Shown piece after piece: positions 18,348 through 27,359 of a stretch of DNA of 64,000 nt (position 1 is its first letter; every line of letters starts with the position of its first letter). The position numbers were made by a program, and so were the translations under genes. This DNA is from Nonomuraea sp. NBC_00507 (lineage in GTDB: Bacteria > Actinomycetota > Actinomycetes > Streptosporangiales > Streptosporangiaceae). Below the pieces are notes generated by a model that made no database searches, had not been told where the DNA came from, and saw only the letters and a program-made list of their open reading frames with translations. The stretch lies in assembly GCF_036013525.1 (NCBI RefSeq), contig NZ_CP107853.1:9796001-9860000 (forward strand). Direction: 5' to 3'.

Positions 18348-18520
18348 TCGTCGTCCTCGTCGGCCTCGTCCCATGCCTTGTTGCGCTCGGCGGCGCGTTG
18401 CAGTGCCCCGGCCGCCTCCTGCTCGGAGGAGTAGGGACCCATCCGGTCCTTGTTGGGGCAGCCCTGCTCGGGCTCGACCCGCATGTGCTTGAGACAGAAC
18501 CACCACTGGCCTTCGCTCAC
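18344..18520 (-). CDS. Conserved small protein, 58 residues
   Basis: A GTG start at 18520 gives MSEGQWWFCLKHMRVEPEQG, then GCPNKDRMGPYSSEQEAAGAL and an acidic tail (DEADEDDD). A Cys-x2-His start, a GC-x-NKDR-x-GPY core and an EAA...L helix recur in a small actinobacterial family often found near map; its function is unknown to me. The last four bases overlap the end of the cyclase gene. The start is divergent from map, with 32 bases between, so the two share a compact promoter. Confidence 0.85.
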   Translation of the reverse strand: MSEGQWWFCLKHMRVEPEQGCPNKDRMGPYSSEQEAAGALQRAAERNKAWDEADEDDD

Positions 18521-18552
18521 GAGGTCAATTCTGCCCCGTAGACTCCTAGTTC

Positions 18553-19401
18553 ATGACGACACTGCTCCAGCCAGGGCGAGTTTCGCCCTTGCGAAAGGTC
18601 CCCGCCCACATCGAGCGGCCGGAGTACGTCGGCAAGAAGCGCCCCAAGATCGGCGAGTCCGACGTGAAGACCCCCGAGATCATCGAGCGGATGCGGGTGG
18701 CGGGCAGGATCGCCGCCCAAGCGCTCGAGGAGGTGGGCAAGCACGTCCAGCCGGGCGTCACCACCGACGAGCTCGACAGGATCGGCCACGAGTTCCTCCT
18801 GGACCACGGCGCCTATCCCAGCACGCTGGGCTACAAGGGCTACCCCAAGTCCCTGTGCACCTCGATCAACGAGGTGATCTGCCACGGCATCCCCGACGAC
18901 ACCGTGCTGCGCGACGGTGACATCGTCAACGTCGACATCACCGCCTACATCGGCGGCGTGCACGGCGACACGGACGCGACGTTCCTGGTGGGCGAGGTGG
19001 ATGAGGAGTCGCGGCTGCTGGTCGAGCGCACCCGCGAGGCGACGATGCGCGCCATCAAGGCGGTCGCCCCCGGCCGCCAGCTCAACGTGGTGGGGCGGGT
19101 CATCGAGGCGTACGCCAAGCGCTTCGGCTACGGCGTCGTCCGCGACTTCACCGGCCACGGCATCGGCACGAGCTTCCACTCCGGCCTGATGGTCCCCCAC
19201 TACGACGACCCGACGCTGCGGGTGGAACTGGTGCCCGGCATGACGTTCACGATCGAGCCGATGCTCACGCTGGGCACGATCGAGTACGACATCTGGCCGG
19301 ACCAGTGGACCGCGGTGACGAAGGACCGCAAGCGCACGGCTCAGTTCGAGCACACGATCGTGGTCACGGAATCGGGCAGCGAAATCCTCACCCTCCCGTA
19401 A
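18553..19401 (+). CDS. map: Methionine aminopeptidase, type I
   Basis: Removes the initiator methionine from new proteins. The 282-residue product carries all five metal ligands of the pita-bread fold: Asp in NVDIT, Asp in HGDTDAT, His in FTGHGIG, Glu in FTIEPM and Glu in QFEHT. The N-terminal extension ([15 protein letters not shown]) is typical of actinobacterial forms. ATG 18553 has no clear ribosome site, but TAGACT lies a few bases upstream, so a leaderless message is likely. It is divergent from the 58-residue gene. Confidence 0.96.
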   Translation: MTTLLQPGRVSPLRKVPAHIERPEYVGKKRPKIGESDVKTPEIIERMRVAGRIAAQALEEVGKHVQPGVTTDELDRIGHEFLLDHGAYPSTLGYKGYPKSLCTSINEVICHGIPDDTVLRDGDIVNVDITAYIGGVHGDTDATFLVGEVDEESRLLVERTREATMRAIKAVAPGRQLNVVGRVIEAYAKRFGYGVVRDFTGHGIGTSFHSGLMVPHYDDPTLRVELVPGMTFTIEPMLTLGTIEYDIWPDQWTAVTKDRKRTAQFEHTIVVTESGSEILTLP

Positions 19402-19510
19402 TCCACCACCGCCGCCCGCAGGTCCGGCCGGTTGCCGACGCGCCGCAGACCCGCAGGCGGCGGCAGCGCGGGACAGACCTCCGTGACTGCAACGCTCCAA
19501 TCCGGCACGC

Positions 19511-19903
19511 TCAGTGACGCTGTGTGGGCACCACCCCGGTGATCGTGGTGCCTTCGCCGTGCACACTGTTGACCGACAAGCTGCCCCCGACCTCGGCGAG
19601 CGCCGCCCGCATTCGCGCGATCCCCCGCCCCGCCCCCGTCGCCGGGAAACCCTGGCCGTTGTCGCTGACGGTCATGCGCAGCCCGCTCTTGCCGGCCGTC
19701 ACGGCGATGGACACGGTCCTGGCCCTGCTGTGCTGCTCCACGTTGTCCAGGGCCTCACGCAGGGTGGCCATGACGCTGCTGGAGACGCGGGCTGGAACGT
19801 CGGTGGCCGGCAACGCCCAGGTCTCAACGGCGATCCCGGTGCGTCCCGACCATTCGGCGAGGTAGCTCTCGAGCGCCTCGGCCAGGCTTTGCCCCCCGCG
19901 CAT
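19511..19903 (-). CDS. Orphan histidine-kinase-type ATPase domain protein
   Basis: About 130 residues consisting almost only of a GHKL ATPase domain: N box (LREALDNVEQHSRA), G1 (VSDNGQGF) and G2 (GRGIARMRAALAEVGG...GEGTTI). This is the catalytic end of NarL-type sensor kinases, but no phospho-acceptor His domain or sensor lies upstream. It may be a stand-alone ATPase or a kinase remnant that works with another protein. The ATG at 19903 follows GGAAGAG by eight bases; the frame stays open to 19993. Confidence 0.7.
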   Translation of the reverse strand: MRGGQSLAEALESYLAEWSGRTGIAVETWALPATDVPARVSSSVMATLREALDNVEQHSRARTVSIAVTAGKSGLRMTVSDNGQGFPATGAGRGIARMRAALAEVGGSLSVNSVHGEGTTITGVVPTQRH

Positions 19904-20110
19904 GCGTGTCTCTTCCGACAATGGTTCTCGCCTTCCTCGGCACCCCGGGCCGGCGCCGGTCCCCACTCCGGCGCTCTCACTGGCGGTGCGCAATCCCCCC
20001 TCAAGGCTGCGCTCGCTAGCTGACGAGGTTATGCCCGTCTCCCCTGAGAGAAAGGCTACCTGGCGGTCCAGAGACTTGTAGTGGGAAGATAGGAGGGCAT
20101 GGCCGAACCG

Positions 20111-22087
20111 CTACTCGCCCTTGTCAGCGCGGTTGAGACGGGCGAGATAGGCGTTGTAGGAGTCGAGTTCTGGATCTCCCGCGCCGGTCCGTTCGGCCCT
20201 GCGGTCGGAGCGCCGCGCCTGCCGGGAATCGTCCTTGTACCACTGCACGGCGATGGCCAGCAGCACGATCAGCGTCGGGATCTCGCCGAACCCCCACGCG
20301 ATGGCGCCGCCGTCCTGCTGGGTCTGCAGCAGGGTGTCGCCCCAGGTGCGGCCGAGCTGCTCGTACCAGCCGGAGGCGATCACCGTGCCCGTCATCATCA
20401 GCGCGATGCCGAAGAACGCGTGGAACGGCATGGTGACGAACAGCATGAGCAGTCGCCCGACGTGCGGGAGCCGGTTGGGCCCGGGGTCCACACCGATGAT
20501 CACCCAGAAGAACAGGCACCCGCTGATCAGGAAGTGCAGGGTCATCCAGATGTGCCCGAGGTGCTCCGTCATGGCGGACTCGAACAGCGGCGTGAAGTAG
20601 AGCGCGTAGGTGGAGGCGATGAAGATGGACGTGGCGACGAGGGGATGCGTGACGACCTTGGTGAACCGGCTGTGCAGGATCGTCGTGATCCACTCGCGCG
20701 GCCCCCGGTCGCCCTTCCTCGCAGCGGGCTTGAGCGCGCGCAGGGCCAGCGTGACGGGCGCGCCGAGGACGAGGAAGATCGGCACGATCATGGAGAGGGT
20801 CATGTGCTCGATCATGTGGATGTCGAACATGACCTGGGCGTATCTGGCCAGGCCGCTCTGCGTGGCGAACACCAGCAGCGCGACGCCGACGAACCAGGAG
20901 ACCGTGCGCCCCGGCGGCCAGCGGTCGCCGCGCCGCGCGAGCCTGCGTACGCCGATCCCGTAGAGACCGGCGAGCACGGCGGCCACCACGGCGAAGAACA
21001 GGTCGAACCACCACAGGGCGAACACGTTCGCCGCGGTGATCTCCGGCGGGAGGGGGAAGCCGAGCAGCTCGAACGCCCGGTCGGCGGGGATGCTGAACTC
21101 GGGCGGCGGCGTGCGCGACAGCGCGACGGCCAGGCCGACGGTGCCGAGCATGAGCAGCGTCTCGCCGCCGGCCAGCCGGGTGAACGCCCGGGGCTTGCCG
21201 GACTCGAGCTGGGCCAGGGTGCGTCCCCTGTGCCAGTAGCCCACGTAGCCGAGCAGCACGAATGCGACGATCTTCACGACGGCGAGCACGCCGTATTCGG
21301 AGGTCCACAGGTCGGACACCGCGCCCAGCCGGGCGACCAGGCTGAACAGCCCGGACAGCCCGACCCCGACGTAGCACCACAGGGCCATCTTGGAGAACCG
21401 GGTGGCGGCCACCTCCAGTTGCGGCTGGCGCCGCAGGGCGTGCGTGGCCAGCACCACCAGCCCGCCCACCCACAGGGCCAGCGCGAGCAGGTGCAGCGAC
21501 ACCGCCGAAGTGGCCAGGTCGTGGTTGGGCGAGGAGGAGGTGTGCCCGGTGAGTGGCGCGGGCAGCAGCGTCACCAGGGCGAACACCAGCAGTCCCGCCG
21601 CGGCGCCCGCGGTGATCGCGCCCCGTGAGAACAGCGCGATCGCCACGCCGAACAACACGACGAGGGTGAGCGCCACGCCCTGTGTGGTCTGGGTGGCGTA
21701 GCTGCTGAGGATGGGACCGTCGAGGATCTGGGGCACGGTGCGGCCGATGGACTCGGCGGCGCCGAACACGATCGCGAGGAACGCCCCGCCGGCCCAGGCC
21801 AGCGCCGCCCAGGAGGCGGCCTTGACGTAGTGGAGCGCGGGCTTGCCCAGCACGCCCTTGTCGTTGGGCAGCAGCGCGGCGGCCATCAGCAGCAGTCCGA
21901 CGGTGAGGAGTCCCGCGCCGTCCATGAGGAGCTTGGACACGGGCAGGCCCCACCTGACGACCGCGCCGGAGTCGGGCAGTCCGGGAATGATCCTGGGGAA
22001 GGCCCTGCCTCCGGCGATCATGCCGAGCACCAGCGCGACGACCGCGGCCGCCGCTCCCGCGAACGCGAGACGCGCCGCCCTGCTCAT
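20111..22087 (-). CDS. CopD copper resistance/CtaG cytochrome oxidase assembly fusion
   Basis: 658 residues with about 13 to 15 membrane helices. The N-terminal half (to about 320) is a CopD domain, the inner-membrane copper importer partner of CopC (HLLALALWVGGLVVLATHAL). The C-terminal half is a CtaG-type domain (FDIHMIEHMTLSMIVPIF, PFHAFFGIALM) that delivers copper to cytochrome c oxidase. Conserved His and Met residues in the helices fit copper handling. The fusion is known in actinobacteria. Its start overlaps the CopC stop by four bases (ATGA), so both are made together. Confidence 0.9.
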   Translation of the reverse strand: MSRAARLAFAGAAAAVVALVLGMIAGGRAFPRIIPGLPDSGAVVRWGLPVSKLLMDGAGLLTVGLLLMAAALLPNDKGVLGKPALHYVKAASWAALAWAGGAFLAIVFGAAESIGRTVPQILDGPILSSYATQTTQGVALTLVVLFGVAIALFSRGAITAGAAAGLLVFALVTLLPAPLTGHTSSSPNHDLATSAVSLHLLALALWVGGLVVLATHALRRQPQLEVAATRFSKMALWCYVGVGLSGLFSLVARLGAVSDLWTSEYGVLAVVKIVAFVLLGYVGYWHRGRTLAQLESGKPRAFTRLAGGETLLMLGTVGLAVALSRTPPPEFSIPADRAFELLGFPLPPEITAANVFALWWFDLFFAVVAAVLAGLYGIGVRRLARRGDRWPPGRTVSWFVGVALLVFATQSGLARYAQVMFDIHMIEHMTLSMIVPIFLVLGAPVTLALRALKPAARKGDRGPREWITTILHSRFTKVVTHPLVATSIFIASTYALYFTPLFESAMTEHLGHIWMTLHFLISGCLFFWVIIGVDPGPNRLPHVGRLLMLFVTMPFHAFFGIALMMTGTVIASGWYEQLGRTWGDTLLQTQQDGGAIAWGFGEIPTLIVLLAIAVQWYKDDSRQARRSDRRAERTGAGDPELDSYNAYLARLNRADKGE

Positions 22088-22698
22088 GGCTTCTTTCTCC
22101 GTGCGCTGAGGAGGAATCCGATGCCGATGCCGACGAGCCCGCCGATCACGATGATCAGCCAGACGGGGAAGCCGCCGTCCTGGGTGGCCGACGCCTGGTC
22201 GGCCTCCAGCGACGCCTGCCCCGCGGGCGCGGACGCACCGGTCGGCGCCACACTCGGCGACGCCTCCCCCGTCCCGGACGGCTCGGGGGTCGCGGACGCG
22301 TCACCGGACGGCTCAGGGCTCGGGGACGCCGTCTTCGCGCCCTTGACCGTGAACGGGATCTCCCCTTCGATCGGATGCCCGTCGGACGACACGACCCGGT
22401 AGGCGATCGTGTATTTCCCGTCCGGCAGCGGCCCCTTCACCGCCTGCGTCACGAGCTTGCCGTCCACCTGCGGGTCGCCGGCCTGCCGCGGGGTGTCCCC
22501 GGGCCCGCGCACGATGACGAACGGCATGCGCACCCTGGCGCTGAACTCGAGCTTGACCTCGTCCAGGGCCTCGACTTCTGCCCCCTTGGCCGGGGTGCTG
22601 CTTTTGAGCGCGTCATGCGCCAGCGCCGGCCCGGCCGTGCCGAGAACGAGCAGGGCGGCGAGTATCGCGACGAGTGCCGCGAGCGGGGATGTCTTCAT
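22084..22698 (-). CDS. CopC/YobA-like copper-binding protein
   Basis: 204 residues. The signal peptide ends at GPALA, leaving the mature N-terminus HDALKSSTPAKGAEV, whose first His is the Cu(II) ligand of CopC proteins; the second His is in SDGHPIEGEIPFTV. A Ser/Thr/Pro-rich linker (about 125-170) leads to a C-terminal membrane helix (VWLIIVIGGLVGIGIGFLL) and basic tail, so the domain is anchored on the outer face. It hands copper to the CopD-CtaG fusion encoded next in the operon. Confidence 0.9.
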   Translation of the reverse strand: MKTSPLAALVAILAALLVLGTAGPALAHDALKSSTPAKGAEVEALDEVKLEFSARVRMPFVIVRGPGDTPRQAGDPQVDGKLVTQAVKGPLPDGKYTIAYRVVSSDGHPIEGEIPFTVKGAKTASPSPEPSGDASATPEPSGTGEASPSVAPTGASAPAGQASLEADQASATQDGGFPVWLIIVIGGLVGIGIGFLLSARRKKP

Positions 22699-22742
22699 GG
22701 CATCCTCAAGGCTACCGACGCCACTGCCCGGTCCGGACCGCG

Positions 22743-24026
22743 CTACAGCCCCACGCAGGCCAGCGCCCGCTGGTATGCCTCCACCGTGCCGTCGGAGTCG
22801 CCCAGCTGCTCCATGGTCTCCGCCGTGGCGTACCAGGTGGAGGCGGAACGGCGTGAGTCGGGCAGCGGCGTCAGCCAGTCGCGTACGGAGGCCGTGTGCC
22901 CGGCGGCCTCATCGGCCCGGCCGACGGAGCCGTAGATCCTGCCGAGCAGGAGGCCGGCCTCGGCGCCGAGTGCGTGCCCAAACTCGGGTAGCAGCTCCCG
23001 GCCGATCAGAGCGTGCTCGACGGCCTTGTCCAAGTCGCCGGTCATGTATTCGGCGTATGCGAGCTCCACGTGGACTCGGGCCCGGTCGATCTGGCTGGTG
23101 GAGGTCTGCTCGAACTCGGCCACCGCCGCACGGAGCGCGTCGCGTACGGCCTGGGCCTCATGGGGGCGGGCCCTGAGCCGCTTCTGCAGGAGCGCGAGGC
23201 GCATCCTGGCGATGGCGCGTGGCTGGCCGTTCTCGACCTGTACGGCCATGGCGCGCTCGGCGAACGACAGCGCCTCCTCGTCGTGGCCGGTGATGTTGGC
23301 GACGCTGGAGGCATTCCAGTTGGCGGCCACGATGGCGCGGGGCGTGCCGAGCACGTCGGCGGCGTTGAGGAGCTCGGCCGCGAACTGGCGGGCACGTAGC
23401 AGGTCGCCACGCTGGTAGTAGGCGGACAGCAGGGTGGCGCCCAGCTCGACGAGCTGATCGGTCCAGGGAAGGCGCTCGTTTCCGACCAGCATCCGCTCTC
23501 CCACCTCGACCGCCTCGGTCAGCCGCTCGCTGTCCCGATAGGCGCGGCAGAGCACCATCGCGACCTCGATGCGGCGCTCGGGGGACAGCTCCTCGTCGCG
23601 GAGACTCAGCAGGATGGAGATCGCCTCGTCGACATCTCCGCACGCCTCGTGAGCGAGGGCGAGACCGAACTCGGTGTCCTGACGAAGAGAGGTGAGCCCG
23701 GTCAGGTTGTTGTTGGACAGGAGCTCGATGTAACGGGTGCGTGCCTCGTTGACCTCGCCGTTCTCGAGCGCCAGCCGCGCGTAGCCGAGGGCCAGCTCGA
23801 TGTCCTCCATCTGCTCTGCGGTGACGCCGTTGATCAGATAGGACAGGGAGCAGTCCAGTTTCTGGGCCAACAGCTCCAGAACCGCCGGGGTCGGGGTACG
23901 CTTGCCACTCTCGATCAACGAGACGTAACTGTCCGACAACTCGGGGTGCGCCAGCTGTGCCTGTGACAGGCCGCGTTGTCGCCGAACCGTCTTGATACGG
24001 AGTCCGACTAGGTCAGATGTAGTCAC
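22743..24026 (-). CDS. XRE-family regulator with C-terminal TPR domain
   Basis: 427 residues. Residues 7-65 form a Cro/CI-type helix-turn-helix (RIKTVRRQRGLSQAQLAHPE, then LSDSYVSLIESGKRTPTPAVL). The remaining 350 or so residues are an all-helical TPR-like array (EARTRYIELL, GDVDEAISILLSLRDEEL, GDLDKAVEHALIGRELLPEFG). This layout is that of peptide-sensing RRNPP regulators (Rgg, PlcR, NprR type), although not every XRE-TPR protein senses a peptide. GTG 24026 (MTTSDLVGLR) is the likely start. A short secreted-peptide gene starts 62 bases away in the opposite direction. Confidence 0.85.
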   Translation of the reverse strand: MTTSDLVGLRIKTVRRQRGLSQAQLAHPELSDSYVSLIESGKRTPTPAVLELLAQKLDCSLSYLINGVTAEQMEDIELALGYARLALENGEVNEARTRYIELLSNNNLTGLTSLRQDTEFGLALAHEACGDVDEAISILLSLRDEELSPERRIEVAMVLCRAYRDSERLTEAVEVGERMLVGNERLPWTDQLVELGATLLSAYYQRGDLLRARQFAAELLNAADVLGTPRAIVAANWNASSVANITGHDEEALSFAERAMAVQVENGQPRAIARMRLALLQKRLRARPHEAQAVRDALRAAVAEFEQTSTSQIDRARVHVELAYAEYMTGDLDKAVEHALIGRELLPEFGHALGAEAGLLLGRIYGSVGRADEAAGHTASVRDWLTPLPDSRRSASTWYATAETMEQLGDSDGTVEAYQRALACVGL

Positions 24027-24059
24027 AGTTTTCCGTCCCTGAGAAGATGAAGTCCGAGC

Positions 24060-24089
24060 AACCCCCACATAGGCGAGGGAGAACCCCCA
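24060..24089. promoter_or_regulatory. Direct repeat AACCCCCA before the peptide gene
   Basis: AACCCCCA occurs at 24060-24067 and again at 24082-24089, 22 bases apart (two helix turns), between the XRE-TPR regulator and the small peptide gene. The second copy touches the start codon. It could be an operator for the adjacent regulator; this is inferred from position only. Confidence 0.3.
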
Positions 24090-24223
24090 TGCGCATGCGT
24101 ATTGCCCTGTCCGCCCTGATCACCGCGGTCGCGGTCGCGACGACCATTGGAGGTAATGTTACGGCCGCAAGTGCCGACGCGTCTTCCCTCTATTCAGCGG
24201 TGGACAACAGCGACTGCTGTTGA
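24089..24223 (+). CDS. Small secreted peptide, candidate signalling peptide
   Basis: A 44-residue product begins MRMRIALSALITAVAVATTI and ends SSLYSAVDNSDCC. A basic start, a hydrophobic stretch and an ASADA end make a good signal peptide, leaving a mature peptide of about 13 residues with two terminal cysteines. GGCGAGGGAG lies 5-15 bases before the ATG, so translation is well supported. It is divergent from the XRE-TPR regulator and 232 bases before an AfsR-like SARP gene. The arrangement (exported short peptide beside a TPR regulator) is that of RRNPP quorum sensing; a lanthipeptide-like or structural role is possible, but no modification enzyme is near. Confidence 0.65.
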   Translation: MRMRIALSALITAVAVATTIGGNVTAASADASSLYSAVDNSDCC

Positions 24224-24240
24224 GCTGAGTTCGCAAGAGG

Positions 24241-24254
24241 GGGCGCATACGCCC
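24241..24254 (+). terminator. Small hairpin after the peptide gene
   Basis: GGGCG-CATA-CGCCC begins 18 bases after the peptide stop codon. It is a short stem without a T-run, so only a weak terminator or attenuator between the peptide and the SARP gene is possible. Confidence 0.3.
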
Positions 24255-24454
24255 GCCACTGGCTCGACACCGCACCGCGCCTCGGGCAACGCACCTCATG
24301 TGCCCTCTCTTCCGGGTCCCCACCCCAGCGCTGAGGACAGCTTAGCGACCGGCCTCTATATTCGATCTACATCGTCTCGGCCCCTCTTCACAGGATCTCA
24401 AAAGAGACTACGCTGCGGTCCTGGCACGGATGGGGGGCGACGACGGAGGCTGGC

Positions 24455-27340
24455 GTGAGCGAGGGGATCTTCATTCGCCTGCTCGGAGCGGTGACAGCCG
24501 TGCGCGGCTCCGTCTCCCTCGACCTCGGCCCGGCCAGACAGCGGGCCGCACTCGCCATTCTCGCTGCCGCACCCGGCCGTCCCGTCCCGATGGGCCGGCT
24601 CGTCGCCGGGATCTGGGGTGAGCGGGCCCCACGCAACGCCGAGCAGAGCGTCTATACCTACATCGCCGGACTGCGTCGCGCCTTCGAGCCGGACCGGGGA
24701 CGCCGTGAGCCGTCGCGAGTGCTGGCCGGGTCGCCGGCCGGCTACGTCTTATGCGTGGAGCCCGGGCAGGTGGACGCGTTGTCGTTCGCCGAGCGAGTGC
24801 GCCAGGCGCACCAGGCGCGGCACGCCGGTGACGACCGCCGGGCCCTTCACCTCCTCGACCAGTCCCTGGCCATGTGGCGGGGCACCGCGCTGAGCGGGTT
24901 GCCGGGGCTGTTCGCGGAGGCGGAACGCGCCCGTCTGGAAGACCTGCGGCTGGCGGCGGCCGAGCGCCGCGCGGACGTCCTGCTGCGGCTGGGGCGTCAC
25001 CAGGAGGTCACCGACGAGCTCCGTGACCTCACCCGCCATCATCCCTTGCGCGAGCCGGCGCGGGAGCTGCTCATGACGGCTCTGCTCCGCTCGGGCCGCC
25101 GGGCCGAGGCGCTGGAGGTGTACGAGGAGGGCAGGGTCCTGCTCGCCGAGGAGCTGGGCCTGTCGCCGGGCGACGGGTTACGCCGGTGCCACGAGATGGT
25201 GCTACGTGCGGAAACCCCCGCCCAGGAGCCCGAGACGCCCGCTCGAGGACCCGAACCCCCTGGCTCGGGGACCGACGCCTCCGGGGATCCTGAGACACGC
25301 ACGCTCGTGCCACATCAGTTGCCCCGCCCGCTGGCGGAGTTCGTGGGCAGGGTGCGGGAGACCGTACGGCTGAAAGAGCGGCTGGCACCGTGGGACGACA
25401 GCCCGCCCGGCCCGCTCGTGATCATCTCCGGCCCGCCGGGCGTCGGCAAATCGGCCTTGGCCGCGCACGTCGCCCACATGGCGAAGGCCCGCTTCCCCGA
25501 CGGTCAGCTCTATGTGAACTGCCGGGGCGCCACGCCGGAGCTGCCCCCGCTCACCGCGCTGGACGTGCTCGGCCGATTCCTTCGAGGGCTCGGCGTGCCG
25601 GCTCAGTCCGTGCCCGCGGACCTCGACGAGGCGGCCGCCATGTGGCGCAGCCGCCTGCACGGCCGGCGGGTGCTGGCGCTTCTGGACGACGCCGCAGACC
25701 TGGGGCAGATACGGCCGATGCTGGCGGTGCCCTTCGGCAGCGCGCTGCTGGTGACCAGCCGCGAGAGCATGTCCTGGAGCGAGGACGCCTACCAGCTGGA
25801 GCTCGGCCGCATGTCTCAGGCGGAGGCGGCCACGATGCTGGCCAAGCTGGCCGGCGCGGAACGAGTCGCGGCCGACACGGGCGAGACCGCGCGGCTCGTA
25901 CACCTGTGCGAAGGCCTTCCCCTGGCCCTGCGCATCGCCGGGGCGCGCCTGGCCGGCCGTCCTGACTGGAGCGTCTCGGCGCTGACGGCGCGGCTGAGTG
26001 ACGAGCGGCGCCGCCTGCACGAGCTTTCCGCAGGCGACCTGGCCGTACGCTCCAGCCTGTCCGCCAGCCACACCGCCCTCGAACGCGGCCCACGCCCGGT
26101 GGACCGGCTGGCCGCGCACGCCCTGGCGCTGCTCGGCCGGTTGCACGTGCCGGAGGTGACCGCGGAGGCGGCGGGCGCGCTGCTCGCGGTCACCGCCCCG
26201 GAGGCGGAGGCGGCGCTGGAGCGGCTGGTGGACGCGCACCTGCTCGATCGCCTCGGCCCCGCCCGCTACGAGCTGCACGACCTCGTGCGTCTCTTCGCCG
26301 GCGAGCTGCGGCCGGCCGGGGCCCGCGAGGCGCTGATGCGCGCGCTGTCGTACTACGCCGCCTCCACGCGCCTGGCCAGCCACGTCAGCGACCCGCACCG
26401 TTCGCAGCCCGCCGGGCAGGTCGACGCAGTTCCGCACACGGTCGGCGATGCGGCGCAGGCCAGAGCATGGCTCCAGGAGGAGGAGGCCGTCTTGATGGCA
26501 GCGGCGCGCCAGGCGCTCGGCTCCTCGGACGAGACGATCGCCCGGCTCGGCGTCAACCTCGCCTTCGGACTGCTCTGGGAGCAGGAGCGGACCTTCCGCA
26601 TGGCCGAGATGTACGAACTCAACACTCTGGCGCTGCGAGCCGGCGAACGGCTCGGCGACGAGGCGAGCACCATGCTCGCCCACGGACACATCGCCAACGC
26701 CCTGCGCATGACGGGACGCACGAACGAGGCCCTCGCGCACTTCCAGGCCGAGTTGGCGATCGCCAGGCGGCTCGGCGACTCTTTCCGCGAGATGTGCACG
26801 CTCGGCAACCTCGCCACCGCCTGCAACTCGGGCGAGCGCCATGAGGAGGCGCTGCCCTGGGCCGAGCGTCAGCTGGAGCTGGCCAGGCGCATCGGTGCCC
26901 GCGTCGGCGTACGGTACGCGCTGATGGTCATGGGCGGCGCCCTCGTGGGCGTGGGGCGTCCGGAGAAAGCACTCGACCCGCTGCACGAGGCCCTGGCCAA
27001 CGCCAAGGAGGCGAGAGATGCCAGCCACGAGGCGGGGATCCGCTTCGCGCTCGGCGAGGCCTACCTCGCCATGGGCGACCCGGAGCAGGCCCTGCCCCAT
27101 CTCCTCGCGGGCCGCGACCTGATCACGGCGGACGGCTACCGGATCGGGCTGCTGCGCTGCCTGGTCGCGCTGTCGAGGACCTACCGGATGCTCGGCGACC
27201 TCGACCGAGCCATGGCCGTGCTGCACGAGGCGGCCGCCGCGGGCGGCGGCCTCGGGCACGCCCGCTGGGAGCGGCGGCTCAGGGACGAACAAGCCGCGGT
27301 GCACGAAGCGCGCGGCTCCGCGCCTGTGCACCGGGTGTGA
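24455..27340 (+). CDS. AfsR-like SARP regulator (HTH-BTAD, NB-ARC ATPase, TPR)
   Basis: 961 residues in the AfsR order. Residues of about 1-95 are an OmpR-type winged helix (LGPARQRAALAILAAAPGR, then NAEQSVYTYIAGLRRAF), and about 100-250 a bacterial transcriptional activation domain. About 290-600 is an NB-ARC ATPase with P-loop GPPGVGKSAL (residues 326-335) and RVLALLDDAAD as Walker B. About 650-950 are TPR repeats (for example LGDLDRAMAVLHEAAAAGG). Such proteins activate secondary-metabolite or differentiation genes. The GTG at 24455 follows GGAGG by five bases. No biosynthetic cluster is adjacent, so the targets are elsewhere. Confidence 0.93.
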   Translation: MSEGIFIRLLGAVTAVRGSVSLDLGPARQRAALAILAAAPGRPVPMGRLVAGIWGERAPRNAEQSVYTYIAGLRRAFEPDRGRREPSRVLAGSPAGYVLCVEPGQVDALSFAERVRQAHQARHAGDDRRALHLLDQSLAMWRGTALSGLPGLFAEAERARLEDLRLAAAERRADVLLRLGRHQEVTDELRDLTRHHPLREPARELLMTALLRSGRRAEALEVYEEGRVLLAEELGLSPGDGLRRCHEMVLRAETPAQEPETPARGPEPPGSGTDASGDPETRTLVPHQLPRPLAEFVGRVRETVRLKERLAPWDDSPPGPLVIISGPPGVGKSALAAHVAHMAKARFPDGQLYVNCRGATPELPPLTALDVLGRFLRGLGVPAQSVPADLDEAAAMWRSRLHGRRVLALLDDAADLGQIRPMLAVPFGSALLVTSRESMSWSEDAYQLELGRMSQAEAATMLAKLAGAERVAADTGETARLVHLCEGLPLALRIAGARLAGRPDWSVSALTARLSDERRRLHELSAGDLAVRSSLSASHTALERGPRPVDRLAAHALALLGRLHVPEVTAEAAGALLAVTAPEAEAALERLVDAHLLDRLGPARYELHDLVRLFAGELRPAGAREALMRALSYYAASTRLASHVSDPHRSQPAGQVDAVPHTVGDAAQARAWLQEEEAVLMAAARQALGSSDETIARLGVNLAFGLLWEQERTFRMAEMYELNTLALRAGERLGDEASTMLAHGHIANALRMTGRTNEALAHFQAELAIARRLGDSFREMCTLGNLATACNSGERHEEALPWAERQLELARRIGARVGVRYALMVMGGALVGVGRPEKALDPLHEALANAKEARDASHEAGIRFALGEAYLAMGDPEQALPHLLAGRDLITADGYRIGLLRCLVALSRTYRMLGDLDRAMAVLHEAAAAGGGLGHARWERRLRDEQAAVHEARGSAPVHRV

Positions 27341-27359
27341 TCACAGCTCAGCGCGGCGG

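Noticed and set aside
19111..19125. CAAGCGCTTC inside map as a fourth copy of the shared operator
   Set aside because: It lacks the final G of the palindrome, is inside a coding region and is explained by the codons for Lys-Arg-Phe.
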